From Icerya purchasi (taxonomy: Eukaryota > Arthropoda > Insecta > Hemiptera > Monophlebidae): DNA of 64,000 nucleotides. Below the pieces are notes generated by a model. It ran no database searches. It saw only the letters and a list, made by a program, of their open reading frames with translations, and was not told the origin of the DNA. The position numbers were made by a program, and so were the translations under genes. Position 1 is the first letter of the stretch, and every line of letters begins with the position of its first letter. Shown one piece after another: positions 1 to 14,345 of this stretch. The stretch is taken from positions 294,191,756-294,255,755 of the forward strand of contig CM077115.1 in the NCBI GenBank assembly GCA_039619475.1. Direction: 5' to 3'.

Positions 1-1988
1 TATATTCATATAGCGGATGTCGGTTGTCGTTGACTGCTTTAAACTTTTCATTTTTCGCAGCTACCTTCCGTCGAACTTCTGGAGGGGCGATACCGCTATG
101 TACAAATAGGTAGTCACGACGCTCGGAATCGAGCAATACAACTGGATTCAAAAGTAATATTAATACAAATTTTATTTACTTTTTTACTGCTTACTCGATG
201 AATCTTCATTCCAAAATGGCTTACATACTGCGACGGATTATCATTTAATACGTATGAAAATTTACCAACTCTTCGACGATACCGTTAAATATATGTAGAT
301 AAACTTTATCGGAAAATTATCGTTTCACATTCCTTTTCTGAAGAATAATTTTAACAGTAGTAAATTTCATACTTTATTTACTATCAAATAATTACCCTAT
401 TTTTAGTACTAATTTTTAAATTATCCAAAAATATAATCATCTATAGTAAAGTAAAGTAAGTCCCATACCCTTGACAGGGCATTGGAGATTGTGAAGTTAA
501 GGTTCACAATGTACTAAGTCCAACGGCACTAATGAGAGTAAGAGGGCCAGTTTCTTTCTCTCGACCGCCTAATCATTTATAGTACATAATTGGTTAATAC
601 AGTATAACTTAAGTAAATAATTGAACAGATCGTAATATTGAAGAGAAAAAAAAAATATTGTTTAAAACGATAAACATATTTGGTAAACTAAACAAAAAAT
701 CTACTAAAGTTTTATAAAAGATTTATAGGACTGTACAGTTCAAACGAAATAGGTATCGGTTTAAACTGATGTAATGTTTGAACAGTCGAGTAATTATAAC
801 TATGATTCTAAACTGTAATGCAAAGGCGAAACTTTTTTCTAGCAACATAATATTCAGCGGTTTGATCTCAATGCAAACAGATTTCGGTACTGTAGAATCC
901 CGATTACAACAATCGTTTAGATAAAATCAATACTATTATAATAATGCATTTTTACTCTTCTAATTCCTAATTAGTAATTCTGTGACAAAAATTTTTTTAT
1001 AAAAGATTTTTTTTTACTAAATTCAGATAATATTGTTACACGTTGGACCTAATATTACCATCGCTCTATATAATTCAGCATTTTCGGTAGGTTAACTTGG
1101 CTTCAGTACGATAGGGCAAGAGTTTGCACGGTGTATTTATACAAATTTTTATTTCAAATAAATTTCATTTATAATGGATTATGAAATTGAATATCCACAA
1201 TTTTATATTTAACGTATAATTAAATAAACGTTCCAAAAATTTGTATGTCACTTTTTTTATTTTCTTTTTTTTAAAACACTCCCTACTTGATTCAAAACTA
1301 ATAAAAACTTAATAAAGTGGAAACTACTTTTATCATACTGTGGGTTTTATCCTAACGAGATAACAATTATAATAACTTGTGAATTTACACTTTAAACTAA
1401 TCAATTAGAACCAACTCTTCTTTGATAGTTGTACAATACTGGTATCGGTAAGTTCCCTATAACGAGGTTCAAAAAGTCGTATATTGGGATATGTGTGTGT
1501 ATAGAATTGAAACTTTTGTATTTCACCATGGGGGTAGTTCTTAGACCCTCACATGATAGTTTTTTTATAATAATTATGGAAGAGTAAATTTCAATTACTA
1601 CGTCATTCTTTTAAAAAAATAATAAAATAATAGTAATTAATGATATGCGTGATAGTTCTACTGCAACTTCAGTTACATATTTCATAACCCGCTTTTATAT
1701 TACCCGTGACACAAGAAAAATTCGTTTATTGACAACGTCATTCTTAGCCCGATCTCCATCACTTCTTTTCCCCAAAACGTTACATATACTGTTTATATAA
1801 GAAGACAAATTGCGATAACCGTTTAGATTTTAATAATTACTAAATAGAGTAATTTTAATTAAAATCCATATTCTTTTAAATTTTTCGCTCATTAATAAGC
1901 AATTATATTTTTCATGCATTTCGATGTTCACACATATATATATATATATATGAAATAAAAAAATATGTGTATTTTATATATTTTATAG
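1..1988 (+). other. Last intron of CAD (3' part), non-coding
   Basis: This stretch precedes the CAD terminal exon and ends in a pyrimidine-rich tract with AG at 1987-1988, so it is read as the 3' part of the last intron, at least 2 kb long. No other CAD exon could be recognised in it, so the rest of the gene must lie upstream of the window. A GC-richer island at about 450-570 has no assignment, and a short TA microsatellite lies at about 1935-1951. Bases 1283-1795 belong to a dispersed repeat listed separately. Confidence 0.6.
1283..1795 (+). repeat. Dispersed repeat, copy 1 (in the CAD intron)
   Basis: This block aligns by eye with two separate blocks at the far end of the window. Bases about 1283-1408 match 59455-59570 (shared core ACTGTGGGTT and CCTAACGAGATAACAATT). 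Bases about 1517-1790 match 60423-60700 (shared cores TTTGTATTTCACCATGGGG and CCTCACATGATAGTTTTT). The roughly 110 bases in between are replaced in copy 2 by unrelated retrotransposon sequence. No coding potential was seen, and the family is unknown. Confidence 0.7.
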
Positions 1989-2183
1989 GCGTGCGGCATA
2001 TATGTTGTGACACCAGAGATAATGACGCGTGCGAAGCGTAAAATGGTCGTTATGCATCCTCTACCACGAGTTTTTGAAATAAACTCAGAATTTGATTCGG
2101 ATCCTAGAGCAGCCTATTTCCGTCAGGCAGAAAATGGAATGTATGTTAGAATGGCACTATTGGCTATGGTTCTTGGGCGATGA
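1989..2183 (+). CDS. CAD: CAD (rudimentary-type) terminal coding exon, aspartate carbamoyltransferase C-terminus
   Basis: CAD is the cytosolic fusion of carbamoyl-phosphate synthetase, dihydroorotase and aspartate carbamoyltransferase that catalyses the first three steps of pyrimidine synthesis. This exon encodes 64 residues and a TGA stop at 2181-2183. It starts in phase 0 right after the AG at 1987-1988. The translation contains the family signatures [16 protein letters not shown] and [20 protein letters not shown] and ends LAMVLGR, which is how animal CAD proteins end. These residues form the last part of the ATCase domain, with the HPLPR carbamoyl-phosphate/aspartate loop. The frame is open with no lesion, so the gene looks functional. 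It is the only clear host gene in the window; upstream exons lie outside it. Confidence 0.93.
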   Translation, partial: ACGIYVVTPEIMTRAKRKMVVMHPLPRVFEINSEFDSDPRAAYFRQAENGMYVRMALLAMVLGR

Positions 2184-3630
2184 TAGTTTTCGGAGGAAAT
2201 CTTATCGAATTTTACTGCATCATTCCTTTTAATAAAAGCGCGATATAAATCAGCTCTTAATAATATTCGTGTAATTATTTCAATATTTTTATTTATGATA
2301 ATAAATTATTTAATTTCATTAATTGATTAATTATGTTAAAATAATTTAAAAGTTTGCCCTACATGATTGCTTGCATTCCGCGTATTGTAGATTATTTTCA
2401 GTGTGTGTGTGTGTGTTATCTTGAGTTATTTTACTAATTTCGAATTTTTTTAAAATTCGAAATAGTTTACAATTACAATTTTAAATATAATGAATTATCA
2501 AAATTTTTATTATAAAATATTTAGAATTTGTTGAAATATTTATTTGTTTATTTCAGGTTTTTAAGAAGTGATTAAAAAGTAACTTTTATTTGCCCTGATT
2601 TTCTTACTGCAATTTCAATCGTCAACCTTTTAATAGGACTAAGGATGATCGACGGAACTGATATCTTCTCATAAAAATTGAGATGGATCTCTTGAAAATA
2701 CTTCCGTAATTTAGCGAGTTATACAATTTCGAAAGAAAAGTAAACCAAGTTTTACACCTTTGATTAAATATTGGCGAATTGTAGAATTAAACTTTTTGCA
2801 GCCTACTAGGCCTAATGGATAGACTATTAAGCCAATTCTTCTATCTTAGAACTTGCTTTAATTTTCAAAGATGTCACTGCTATCCAGTTCGATTTTAGAT
2901 TACAAAAATATAGAACGGTGGTTTTTAATAAGGCAAGTCTCGAACCCATAACTTCTAGTTTGGTAGTCAATCACTTTTAAACGTAGTATTACAGGTTGAT
3001 TTATTACTTTCAATTATTTAATCATTCTAAGCTGTAGGCAGAATTTCGTACGACGTTTGTGTTAAAACTGATGATGCTAATTATTTACGATTCATGCCGT
3101 TCGTTGTGTATTGATGTGATATCGCGACCATTCGGTTTTAAGCAAATTTTATCTATGTGTTTTTAATAGTGTAAGCAAATATGAGAAAAATAATTTTTTT
3201 ACTCTTTAAAAACTAACAATGATGTCAATGGACGCCTCTTGACACAGAGTATATGTGATTAAATTGTAAAAAAGTGGATTTTTATAAATTGTAACTGCTG
3301 CCTGTGTAGTTTCGTAATGTATTAACGGTGTCCACAGGATTTTGGTTACCAATACATATATAATCAGAGCAGTTATTGAAGTGATCTTTACTGGTCACGG
3401 TACGTTGACAAATTATTTCCTCGAATTTCGCCAAAAGGGAATCCATTAGTATAATAATTATCGTTACATTCTTTTTTTTTTTTTTTTTTAAATTTAACGT
3501 GGTTTTGTATGTGATTAATTAATTATACACGAGGAATACAAACTAAAGGAATTATAAATATCCTCTTGATGTTAAACATTTAATTACAAAAGACTACATA
3601 AAGTTCTGCTCTACTGTATCCGCGGTCATA
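2184..3630 (+). other. CAD 3' flank, non-coding
   Basis: AT-rich sequence with no supported gene. It contains a GT microsatellite at about 2401-2416. A segment at about 2825-2890 pairs with 61430-61496 (shared core ATGTCACTGCTA), another dispersed repeat shared between the two ends of the window. Confidence 0.5.
2231..2236 (+). promoter_or_regulatory. Polyadenylation signal AATAAA of CAD
   Basis: A canonical AATAAA lies 48 bases after the CAD stop codon in T-rich sequence. Position and context fit a short 3' UTR. The cleavage site itself was not determined. Confidence 0.6.
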
Positions 3631-3664
3631 TCTATATATATAAAAATTAAATAGCCAAAATGTA

Positions 3665-4954
3665 TCAGGTGTACAAGTATGAAATGCGGATTTTTTTTTC
3701 GAAAAAAAACACATTCAATTTGGAAGAATGATAAAAAGTGGTTTACTCAAAGTATGCTCCATCGCTAGTTAAACATTTTTCCCGTCTTTCAGGCAATTTA
3801 TGGATACCACGCCAATAAAAATCTTCCCCTTTTGCCGCAAACCATTCATCGAGCCATTTTTTCATATTTTCGTACGAACCAAAGCGCTGCTCAGCAAGTG
3901 CGTGACCCGTCGATGCAAACAAGTGGTAATCGGAAGGAACCAAGTCTGGTGAGTAAGCCGCATGGGATAGCACTTCCCAGCTGAGTGCTTCCAATGTGTC
4001 GCGAACCGGTTTTACCGTATGTGATGGAGCATTGTCATGGAGAAAAATTACCTTGTGTTGCCCTTTTTGATATTCTGGTTGTTTTTTGAGCAGCGAACGG
4101 TTAAAATCGATTAATTGTTGTTGGTAGCGTTTGATATTAACCGTTTCACCAGGCTTTAACAGCTCATAATAGACCACACCCTTCTGATCCCACCAAACAC
4201 AGAGCATCGTCTTCCTGCCAAAGCGCTTCGGTCTTGCGGTCAATGTGTATCGTGCGTCTGGATCTACCCATGATTTTTTGCGCTTGGGATTCTCAAAATA
4301 CACCTACTTTTCATCCCCAGTAACGATACGATGCAAAAACGACTTTCTTTTGTATCGTTCGAGCAAAATTTCACATGTGTTTTTGCGCCTCTCCATCTGC
4401 CTCTCGTTCAACTTATATGTGGCACTCATCTGCCGACCTTCTGAATCCTTCCCATTTCTCGTAGGCGATTGGAAACAGCTTATCGACTAACGCTTAATTG
4501 CTCTGCGAGTTGTTTTTGTGTTTGTGCATCGTGTTCATCTAGCAATGCTTGCAATTCTGCATCTTTGTATCTTTTTGGCGGTTTTCCGTGTTCTTTGTCT
4601 GCAACATCGAAATCACCACTTTTGAAACGCCGAAACCATCGTTCACACGTATCTTGCGATGGAGCATGTTCACCATAAGCTTCTCGAAACAATCGGTATG
4701 ATTCAACACCAATTTTCTTCAAATGAAAACAAAAAATTAATGCTGTCCGCGAATGCTCTTTATTTGGCACAAATGTCGCCATATTTAACATAGCAAAACA
4801 ATACTACGCAAACAGTTTTTCAATTTATCACTGATGTACATTTAACACATGTTGATGGCGCAAAAAAATTGCATATGCGTCAAATTTTTATAATACACAT
4901 TGTATTGGTAGACATCTGATTTTTCAAATCCGCATTTCGTACTTGTACACCTGG
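3665..4954 (-). mobile_element. Mos1-like mariner, near full length, inactive
   Basis: The element is 1290 bp, about the usual mariner length. It is flanked by TA target duplications at 3663-3664 and 4955-4956. Terminal inverted repeats of about 29 bp begin TCAGGTGTACAAGTA on the left and, read inward on the other strand, CCAGGTGTACAAGTA on the right, differing at few positions. These termini and the transposase place it near the mauritiana (Mos1) subfamily. It sits inside the Helitron-like 5' end, so it inserted later. The transposase frame is broken, so it cannot move by itself, but the preserved ends could in principle be mobilised in trans. Confidence 0.92.
3743..4782 (-). pseudogene. Mariner transposase, DD34D type, disrupted
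   Basis: Read on the minus strand from the ATG at 4782, the N-terminus MATFVPNKE and the helix-turn-helix region (CFHLKK, CERWFRRFKSGDFDV, AELQALLDE) match Mos1-type transposases. The frame is broken between about 4480 and 4304. There is a TAA at about 4477-4479 where a Gln is expected, a TGA where a Trp is expected just after the KVGR motif, a one-base shift near 4417, and a TAG at about 4304 after VTGDEK. The C-terminal half (from 4303) is open to the stop at 3743. All three catalytic aspartates can be seen: in VTGDEK, in LHDNAPSH, and in SPDLVPSDYH, with 34 residues between the last two. The lesions make it a pseudogene. Confidence 0.93.
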
Positions 4955-6010
4955 TATGTATGTGCATAACTTCCGAACGACTCCATCAAATTGAGTCATT
5001 TTTTTTTTATTGTGTTCGTAGTTCTTAGGAGAATGTTTGCAAAGAAAAAACAGATAAGAAAAATTGCACGAAAATGGCACAATTCGAGAAAAAACGTGTA
5101 TCTCAAGAACGGTTCGACCAATTTTGCTGATTTTTTCCCTTAAAATATTGGCTAAGGCTCAAATTAGGTTCCTATGGAAAAAAACTTGAAAAAGTTGCAC
5201 AGAAATCACAAAATTCGCCTAGGATACACTAATGTATGATACAAATCAGGGTTTGTGGCGCGATCTTTCTACGGCGATCTAATAGATAATTTGTTCTGCC
5301 TTTAGTATTATTTTTTTGATTTTCGAATGTCGTTGATTATCAGCTCTGGTAGTGTCTTCGTGTACGGGGCAGTGACTTTAATATTGGTAATGCAAAACAA
5401 TAAAACATGTGGTAGGCAAACATGCGAACGGGTAATTCCAGATACCTGGAAACGGCGAGGAACGAATAGGAAAAAAAAAAGCATCGGTCTTGGCTCTCAG
5501 TCGATCAGCGGGCGGTCGCATAATGAGGGTTCGAAAATCATGCGCTACGCATGTATCAAAAAAATATACATATATAACAAAAGAAGAAACATAAACGAAT
5601 CAAAAATATCGTAATAAACAGTTCATTTTTTTTTTTTTTTTTGTATTAATTTTATATTTATATAAGAAAAAAACTGCTTTTTAATAACTACTAAACAAAA
5701 AAAAGAAAAAGAAAATCGGTTAATAAATAAAGAAGGACTTTGCCTATTTATATACAGATATTAAATGTTTTGCGTATTTATGTATTTGTTTGTGAAAGTG
5801 AATTACTAAAAATATGATGTGCACATTTTAAAAACCTCCTTATGTATCCTTATTAAATTTTGCAGTGATTTAATCGGAAATTTTTTCAAATTGGTTGGAA
5901 AACAGCTGATCACAGGTAAAATTACAAGACGATTTTTATTTGTTTTTATAACGAATAAATCGATAGATAAAGCTGACGACCCTATATACCTAAAATTTAA
6001 TTTTTCTAAT

Positions 6011-6200
6011 AAAAAACCACATAGAAATGTATTCATACAAATCAACGTGTGCAGTGCTTGAAAACATTTTCCAACCATCTGGAAAGCGAATTGGAAGAAC
6101 CTCTACATTTTTGTTGCGTTCAGTATCGAAAAGCAAAGTTGTATGGAAAGAGGCTTTCAATTCATAAATTAGTTATAAAATATTTAATGTTTTGTGAATA
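6011..6200 (+). repeat. Local direct repeat, copy 1
   Basis: Shares the cores ATCAACGTGTGCAGT, GAAAACATTTTCCAA and CTCTACATTTTTGTTGCGTT with the segment at 7002-7200, about 1 kb downstream in the same orientation. Copies differ by scattered substitutions and small indels, so the duplication is not recent. Confidence 0.75.
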
Positions 6201-6753
6201 TGATTAGGATGAAATGTTGTATTTAGATAAGGTTTTGCTTTTTAAGTTTATCTATTTCTTTTTTTTTTTTTTTTTTTTTTTATTATTTTTCATTTTTTTC
6301 CCTGCATACGTGCTTACATCTAACATTTGTGAATTGTAGCGTACCATATTTATCGTCGTTAAATGGAGAATAATGTAGGCGAATGATTGTTCAGCGAGTA
6401 CGGTGCAAACCTGTCTGCATTTCTCTTAAACACGGTACACCCTAAATCGGGAAAAAGAAAAGAAAATAATAAACAACCCGACTTCACAAGTACCGCAAGA
6501 ACTATCACGAAAAATGAAACATTCACACGTCTCGGCAATCTGGTCACGAAAGAAATTTGAGGAGCATAAAAAGATTGTCCCATCAATGAAACATTTATAA
6601 CAACTGAAAAGTCCTTGATCCGAAAAATTAGCGACCGGCAGGAAATCGAAAGATCGACTGCGAACATTACAATAAGTGCATCAACCATTTTTGTGTTTTT
6701 CCTATTCTGAGTTATTCAGACCTATTCGTATTTTCGTTTCGGTAAATATGCTT

Positions 6754-6850
6754 CATCCGCCCGTTCGTTACTCGCATATTATCCATGTGTATTCGTTTTT
6801 AAAGTATGTTCGATATTTTCACAACTTTTGGTAATATTGTATGAATATAT
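6754..6850 (+). repeat. Dispersed repeat pairing with 50022-50122
   Basis: Both segments run through CCGTTCGTTACTC or CCGTCCGTTACTC, then a CGTATTATC/CGCATATTATC block, then TGTTCGatAtTTC-type sequence, in the same order and orientation. The similarity is diverged. No element ends were recognised. Confidence 0.5.
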
Positions 6851-7001
6851 TCACATTTGTGTGGTGAGTGTCAATTTTATATTTCCGTCGTAAAAATATT
6901 GCGATTTATTATTTATCTTAGCAAGAAAAAAAATTTTAAAATGTTGTAAAAAGGCTTTATATATATAAAGACGTCTATCACTTCGACTGCTAAATGACCG
7001 T

Positions 7002-7200
7002 AAAAAACATAGAAATATATTCATAAAAATCAACGTGTGCAGTCATTGAAAACATTTTCCAATCATCTGGAAAGTGAATTCGAAGGACCTCTACATTTTT
7101 GTTGCGTTCAGTATTGAAAAGCAAAATGGAAAGTGGCTCTAAATTCATAAATGTGTTCATAAATTAGTTTTAAAATATTTTATGTTTTGCGAATATGTAT
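7002..7200 (+). repeat. Local direct repeat, copy 2
   Basis: Partner of the repeat at 6011-6200, same orientation, about 990 bases away. It carries a short extra insertion relative to copy 1 near 7151-7160. Function unknown. Confidence 0.75.
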
Positions 7201-8890
7201 AAGATTAAAATAAAGTTAAGAAGTATGTGATTCGTATCTAAGTATATTTTCCGAAAAAAAAAAGATCTTACAAAAACAAATGTATTTAGATACATTCACG
7301 AAATTTTAAATAAACTACAGCAAACATGCAAAGTGTTTCAAAAGTTATTCGTTAGATAATGCATCATTATTATAAATTTGTAACATTTTTAGCAACCCAG
7401 AACTCTAATCTAACTTAGACTACGAAAAGTATGATTTTCTTCTAGAAATTCTAATTTTAATTCATCGAAAAATTATTTAAAACGTTTTAAAACAGTATTC
7501 TTAAATATATAGTCATATATTTATGGTTAAAATTGCAGTGATTTTGTGTTATATTGATTTTATTCAAATTCAGATAACTTATTAGAACATAGGGGAAGTG
7601 CCCTATCTGATCAATGTTTGTTACGTATACTGATTCTGTTGTAGTAAAAGTGTATTTATCAAAATTTGTCCATAAAGCCTCTGTCTACTTACGAATGAAG
7701 TTTCGCAAATGGATACACATTAAAAACTTTTCGACTATTAATGTCGCAAATACTGTTCTAATTTACATCGAAATTTATTACGTGTGAAAAAAGTCGATAC
7801 TGTCTGACAGTAACTTGTAAATGCCAAACCTTGTCTAATAGTTTTCGAGCACTGACTGACAGCTGTATTCTCCGGTCTGGATGTTTGTGTACAATAATAT
7901 CGATTTTTGATTTCGACAGCTGCTTCTATTAAGCAAGAAGAATTATTTTAAACGAACTCGTTCTAAAATCTGCATTGCAGTTCAGATAAAAAATTATTAG
8001 TCACCGCCATCAGGCGGTTTGTTTAATGATATTTTTTCATCGAGATAATTGTATAAATAAATATTCTGAAAATGTTAATATTTAATCGATATTTCCTATT
8101 TCAAATTATTATAGATATATTAATTTTTATATTTCTCTTTTCCTTATTAAACCTCGCTTTTGCATGTGTACTATTTTTTCTAGACCTGCTTTGCATTACC
8201 CTTTTTTGCTGTGCGAATCATAACACTACCACTTTGTTTTTCATTATATTTCATGATTTTGTTATATTATTCTCATTATATTTATTCTATAAACTTTTCG
8301 TTTTTACATGAAAATTAATAGCCATTTAAAAATCTCTATTTCCGAAACATTTATTTTGAAAACGAGCAGTCTCTTTTAATTTATGTTTGCAAGTAAACAA
8401 TTCATTTCTTGTATTGTTAAGTCGTACCGTTGAGAAGCTTATGTCATGTACTTTAAAAAAATAGTTTCAATAAATGAATAAATATACTTTACAGCATATG
8501 CTTCTCATGAATTATGAGTGTTCAGTTGAAGCAACATTTGTCCGGCACTGTTCATGAGAATGTATTTTTTAATAGTAAATTGTAATATTATTTAAATTTT
8601 ATATAACGCTATTGGAGTGTAATTTTGTCTCTTTCGGATATCTGTAAATCCTGAAATCGTTCACAAACATTGTTCTTTACACACTGAAGCGATAACAATT
8701 TCAGTACCAGACATTTTTGTTAACCCGTAAGAGGTCGCGCGGTCTTTTCGATCGGGTTTTATAAATACGTTTTTAAAAACTACTTTTTTACGTTTTTGAA
8801 AGAAATATTTCATGTTCAGTAGTTATTTTATTCTATTTTTATTCCTTTTTATGTTGTTTTGTTTTTATTTTATTATTTTAGCATGAATAA

Positions 8891-9868
8891 ACAGTTATGG
8901 CGCAAGTATACTTCCTTGTGGAACGGATACATTTATACTGTATTTTCCCGACGTTGACGAATTTACCTTTACTACTAAACTTGTTCTTGACAAAAAAAAT
9001 TGTATCACCGAGTAAATGTCATTAGGCAGAATGTTCTTTAGTTTATAAAGGAGGCCTTGATGCCACACCCGATCAAATGCCTGCTCCATATCAAGAAAGA
9101 CCGCGCTACAATATTGTCTTCTTTCCGGTGCTGAAGCTATTTTATCGGTAATACGATGAATTTGTTGTACGGCCAAGTGTTTTGCACAAAACTCAAACTG
9201 GTGATCGGGCAAGATCTTGTTTTTCACAATTACTTTTATAATTTGATCCTGTATTAGCATCTCAAAAATCTTCGACAATACACTGAGCGAACTAATTGGC
9301 CTATATGATGAAGGAACTGATAAGTCCTTATGAGGTTTTGGTATAGCTTGGATAATAGATTACTTCCATGTTTGGGGGAAATATAAAGTAGTGTTATAAA
9401 TATGCGTCAATAGTATTAAACTTTTATTCGGTAGATTTTTGACTATTTCAGCGGTTATAAGATCTTTGCCTGGAGTTCTTTTGTTTTTTAAGCTTTTAAT
9501 TTTTTTTTTACCTCTATCGGCGATGTGAGTTTAGTTAGCCATGTTAATTACGAAGGTGCCGAAAGGTATTCTTTAACTGATATTTCGTGTTGTAGCTGAC
9601 CCTTGTTTTCGAACGATTTAAATATATTGCACAGGTACTCCTCGAGCATCTCAGCTTTGTCTTCATCGGTTTTAGTCCAATCCCTCTTAGGTTTTCTAGT
9701 GAAATGAGGTTTGGAAAGCTTGTTGAGAAAGGACTTCGTAGATTTACATACCGATCTGTCCTTTGGATTTAGTTGTGAAAAGAACTGCGAATATCTGAAA
9801 TTTTTATACTGAATTATTGTATTCCGTAACTGATTGTGTAGCCTATTACAGGATCTTTTAAGTGATGA
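8891..9868 (-). pseudogene. Jockey-like non-LTR reverse transcriptase fragment
   Basis: The minus strand encodes the linker and the N-terminal half of a LINE reverse transcriptase. In order: a linker (KRDWTKTDEDKAEMLEEYLC, about 9700-9620), then KPHKD...SYRPISSLSVLSKIFE (about 9330-9250), then FLDMEQAFDRVWHQGLLYKL (about 9100-9040), then VPQGSILAP ending at about 8895. The order and spacing are those of jockey-clade ORF2. The sequence stops right after SILAP, before the catalytic ADD box, so the copy is truncated there. Stops and frame changes at about 9360 and 9500 break the frame. No endonuclease or tail was found. Confidence 0.85.
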
Positions 9869-10870
9869 AAGTCTGTTTTTCTGCCATTGAACTCTTGCGT
9901 TTCTTGTTAATTGAATTAGTTACCTTATTTCGAACGGAGTATGAAATAAATGAGTTTCATAAAATCTATCCTCTTTGGGATATCATTTACAAAAAAAATC
10001 TGAATAAATTCTTCAACCTTAACAGAACTCGATTCGATATTATTATTCACGATTGAATAATATTTTTAACTTTTTACTAATTTACCGTGTGCAACTAATA
10101 CTAACTGACTGAATGAATGAATGATTCCGTTTGTTGGTCTAGCTCGAGGCATGCTTTTCAAAAACGTGTGGTTTCTAGAATATTGCATCAGAAAAACAGC
10201 ATTTTCTTAGTAAAAGTTTGTTGTAGACATGTCTGAATGTAGTTTCCAAGGATTTTGGATGTAGACATATGTATACGTGTGTGTGTACGCGCGCATGTAT
10301 GTTTAGAACGCGTTCGCAATGGAAAATGCGGGTGTTCGAACATGCTGTGCATTTTTGTGACGGTTGAGATTATGGTAGACTTATAAAAATGAATAAAATG
10401 CATTATGAACGACCGGAAAAAATGTTCGGAAGCGTTAAAATATACTTAGGCTAATTTTACAACCCTTAGGCTTATATAAAATATATCATGAGTGATAGGA
10501 ATATCAGCGATAGCGGATGTGTGTATATGGGGAAAATGCCGGTGAGTTTTCACAGGGCTATCACGGGGACAGGTGTATGCGTAGGAACAGTCGGCACGCT
10601 TCCGAAACGAAATGTGTGAACGGTAGATTAATTTTTAGAATCGGAAAAATAAACAGATTACGAAAGATCAGAAAAAGTTGTCGAAAATTAAAAAATAAAA
10701 TCTATAGCTATTAATTTTGAAAATTCATGATAGCATATGCATATGCATAGCTTGCGCAGGAACAGATAATGCGCTTTCGCGGTGGTCAAGGCTTTAAATA
10801 CTTAAAAGCGATTGCCCCGTCGATTTGCTGTACTATTTTCATCTTGCAATACTGTTTTTTTTTTGCTTTT
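9869..10870. other. Non-coding stretch
   Basis: No gene or element recognised. It holds a short alternating GT/CG run at about 10278-10295, and small open frames with no family resemblance. Confidence 0.4.
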
Positions 10871-11660
10871 AGGATTCCGTAATAACATACGCAATCCTAA
10901 TAAGATGGTACACAAACGACAAAAATATTCAATTAAAATATCCGATAACTCACGAACGGCTTGACACGTATAAACTTCAAATTTGGAACATAAATTACAA
11001 TTAAAATTATCTTTAAAACGATCCATAACTTGAAGATGACCGATTACCCTGGGCGGCAAAAAACCCAAAAAACCGTCAAGAATATATGGTACATAAAACG
11101 ACCTCAAAAATCACTTAAAAAATCACAACTCATCACCCGATAAATCTATAAAGCTGAAATTTACAATATAAACTAAAATGTAGGAGTCCTTGCATAAAAT
11201 AGAAAAAATTTCGGTACAAAAGTTATGTAAAGTTGCCGAAAAGTTCAAAAAAGCGCAAAAAATGACGTGTCCCTCCCCTAGAGCCGCGAGTATTACAGTT
11301 GAAAATTCTAAACGCGGTTTAAAATACGCGCATCTCCATATATTTCTCTGGTTTGGAACATCCGGATATCTAACTTTGAAATTAGACCCTCAGGGCGCCG
11401 AAAGGTCGAAATTTTGGGGAAATTTTTTTTTTTCCCCCGGGCTTGTGATATATTATTAGAAAGATCGATATTTGTCGGGAACGAAACAGTATTTATTTTT
11501 CTTAACGAAACTTTCAAAGTTGCCAAAAAGTTCAAAAAAACGCGAGCTCTAATTTGTAGCCCCTCTTTGCGACGCGAGTATTATAGCTATACATTTGGAA
11601 CAAGGTATAAAATATGCGACTCCACATATATTTCTCTGGTTTGAAACATCCCTTTTGGCT
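10871..11660 (+). repeat. Family X repeat, copy 1 (palindrome end at left)
   Basis: The copy opens with a hairpin: AGGATTCCGTA at 10871-10881 and the near-complement TACGCAATCCT at 10889-10899. The following sequence is the reverse complement of the right part of copy 2 (16860-18400), with shared blocks such as ACCCTGGGCGGCAAAAAAC, ATCACAACTCATCACCCGAT and GTCCTTGCATAAAATAGAAA. The right part holds internal sub-repeats marked by GAGAAATATATGG-type and CTTTCGGCGCC-type motifs. Open frames in the two copies look alike only because the DNA is alike. No transposase was seen. Confidence 0.75.
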
Positions 11661-11940
11661 TTATCGGAATACGAGACTGCAGCGGTTTTTAGGATTTGGT
11701 TCGGATCGTTGTACAATAATTTGCGTTAGTAGTGTTAGTACGAAGGCTAAAAAACGGAACGGGATCGCAGGTTAAACAGTAAACAGCGATTTTTCGGTCT
11801 TATGACTAAAAAAGTACTACTAGCGTAATAACAGTGTTAAACAATGAAATAGCAAATCTGTATTATTTCCTGTTTTTTCTTTTTTTTTTTATATATATAA
11901 TTCGTGGTTGTTGTTTCTTTGCATTTAGCTTGCTACCCAC

Positions 11941-14050
<2,110 letters not shown>

Positions 14051-14345
14051 TTCTTTTTTTTTTATTTTGGGCTCGTCAATTATCCAGAAACGATTATAAT
14101 AGGAAGGAGTCAATTATATCTTCATACGATATCAAATGTTGTTAGGAGAAAATAATCGATATAATGGGAACAATGTGATTAGAAGGAAAAGATAGGACAT
14201 AAGAGGCGCAATATGGAGTAGGAACACCGAGTATCAATAAAATGGAATAGAAAGCAGAGCACTCAGCAGAAAGAGATGAACACTTAATAAACACGTGATT
14301 AACGTTGCAAAGTAGAAAATTCATTTTGTAATTTAGCTTCGGATG
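14051..14345 (-). mobile_element. I-like retrotransposon 3' end fragment
   Basis: The T-rich run at about 14053-14063 is the poly(A) tail of a minus-strand element. Upstream of it the minus strand encodes HVFIKCSSLSAECSAFY and PTPYCASYVLSFPS. These match the C-terminal zinc-binding tail of the ORF2 proteins at 38948-39187 and 22226-24646. Only about 280 bases remain; the rest is lost by 5' truncation or decay. Confidence 0.8.

Larger units (their letters stand above)
3631..5300 (+). mobile_element. Helitron-like 5' end, split by a mariner
   Basis: At 3630 an A is followed by TCTATATATATAAAAATTAA, the AT-rich start typical of insect Helitrons, which insert between A and T and begin with TC. 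The sequence resumes after the mariner at 4957 with TGTATGTGCATAACTTCCGA and a run of the type 'aactCAAGAACGGttcGACC' near 5103. This is the kind of 5'-proximal motif seen in many arthropod Helitrons. No CTAG-type 3' end with a hairpin was found, so this is probably a 5' fragment with no helicase gene. The right boundary is approximate. Confidence 0.45.
5301..8890. other. Non-coding AT-rich stretch
   Basis: No gene is supported here. Short open frames, including a hydrophobic one at 8072-8311, are compositional. The notable content is a local direct duplication (6011-6200 and 7002-7200) and a segment at 6754-6850 repeated at 50022-50122. T-runs lie at about 5626-5642 and 6263-6280. Confidence 0.5.

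Noticed and set aside
1..120. CAG at 58-60 followed by an open stretch, possible CAD exon
   Set aside because: The short open reading after it does not resemble any part of the CAD sequence expected just before the last exon.
450..570. GC-richer island in the CAD intron
   Set aside because: No coding, tRNA or known repeat signature could be supported; kept only as a remark.
5327..5614. 95-codon plus-strand ORF
   Set aside because: No recognisable domain, lies in Helitron-flanking and simple sequence, composition typical of chance.
8072..8311. 79-codon very hydrophobic ORF resembling a membrane protein
   Set aside because: T-rich DNA gives Phe/Leu/Ile-rich frames by chance; no conserved motif or start context.
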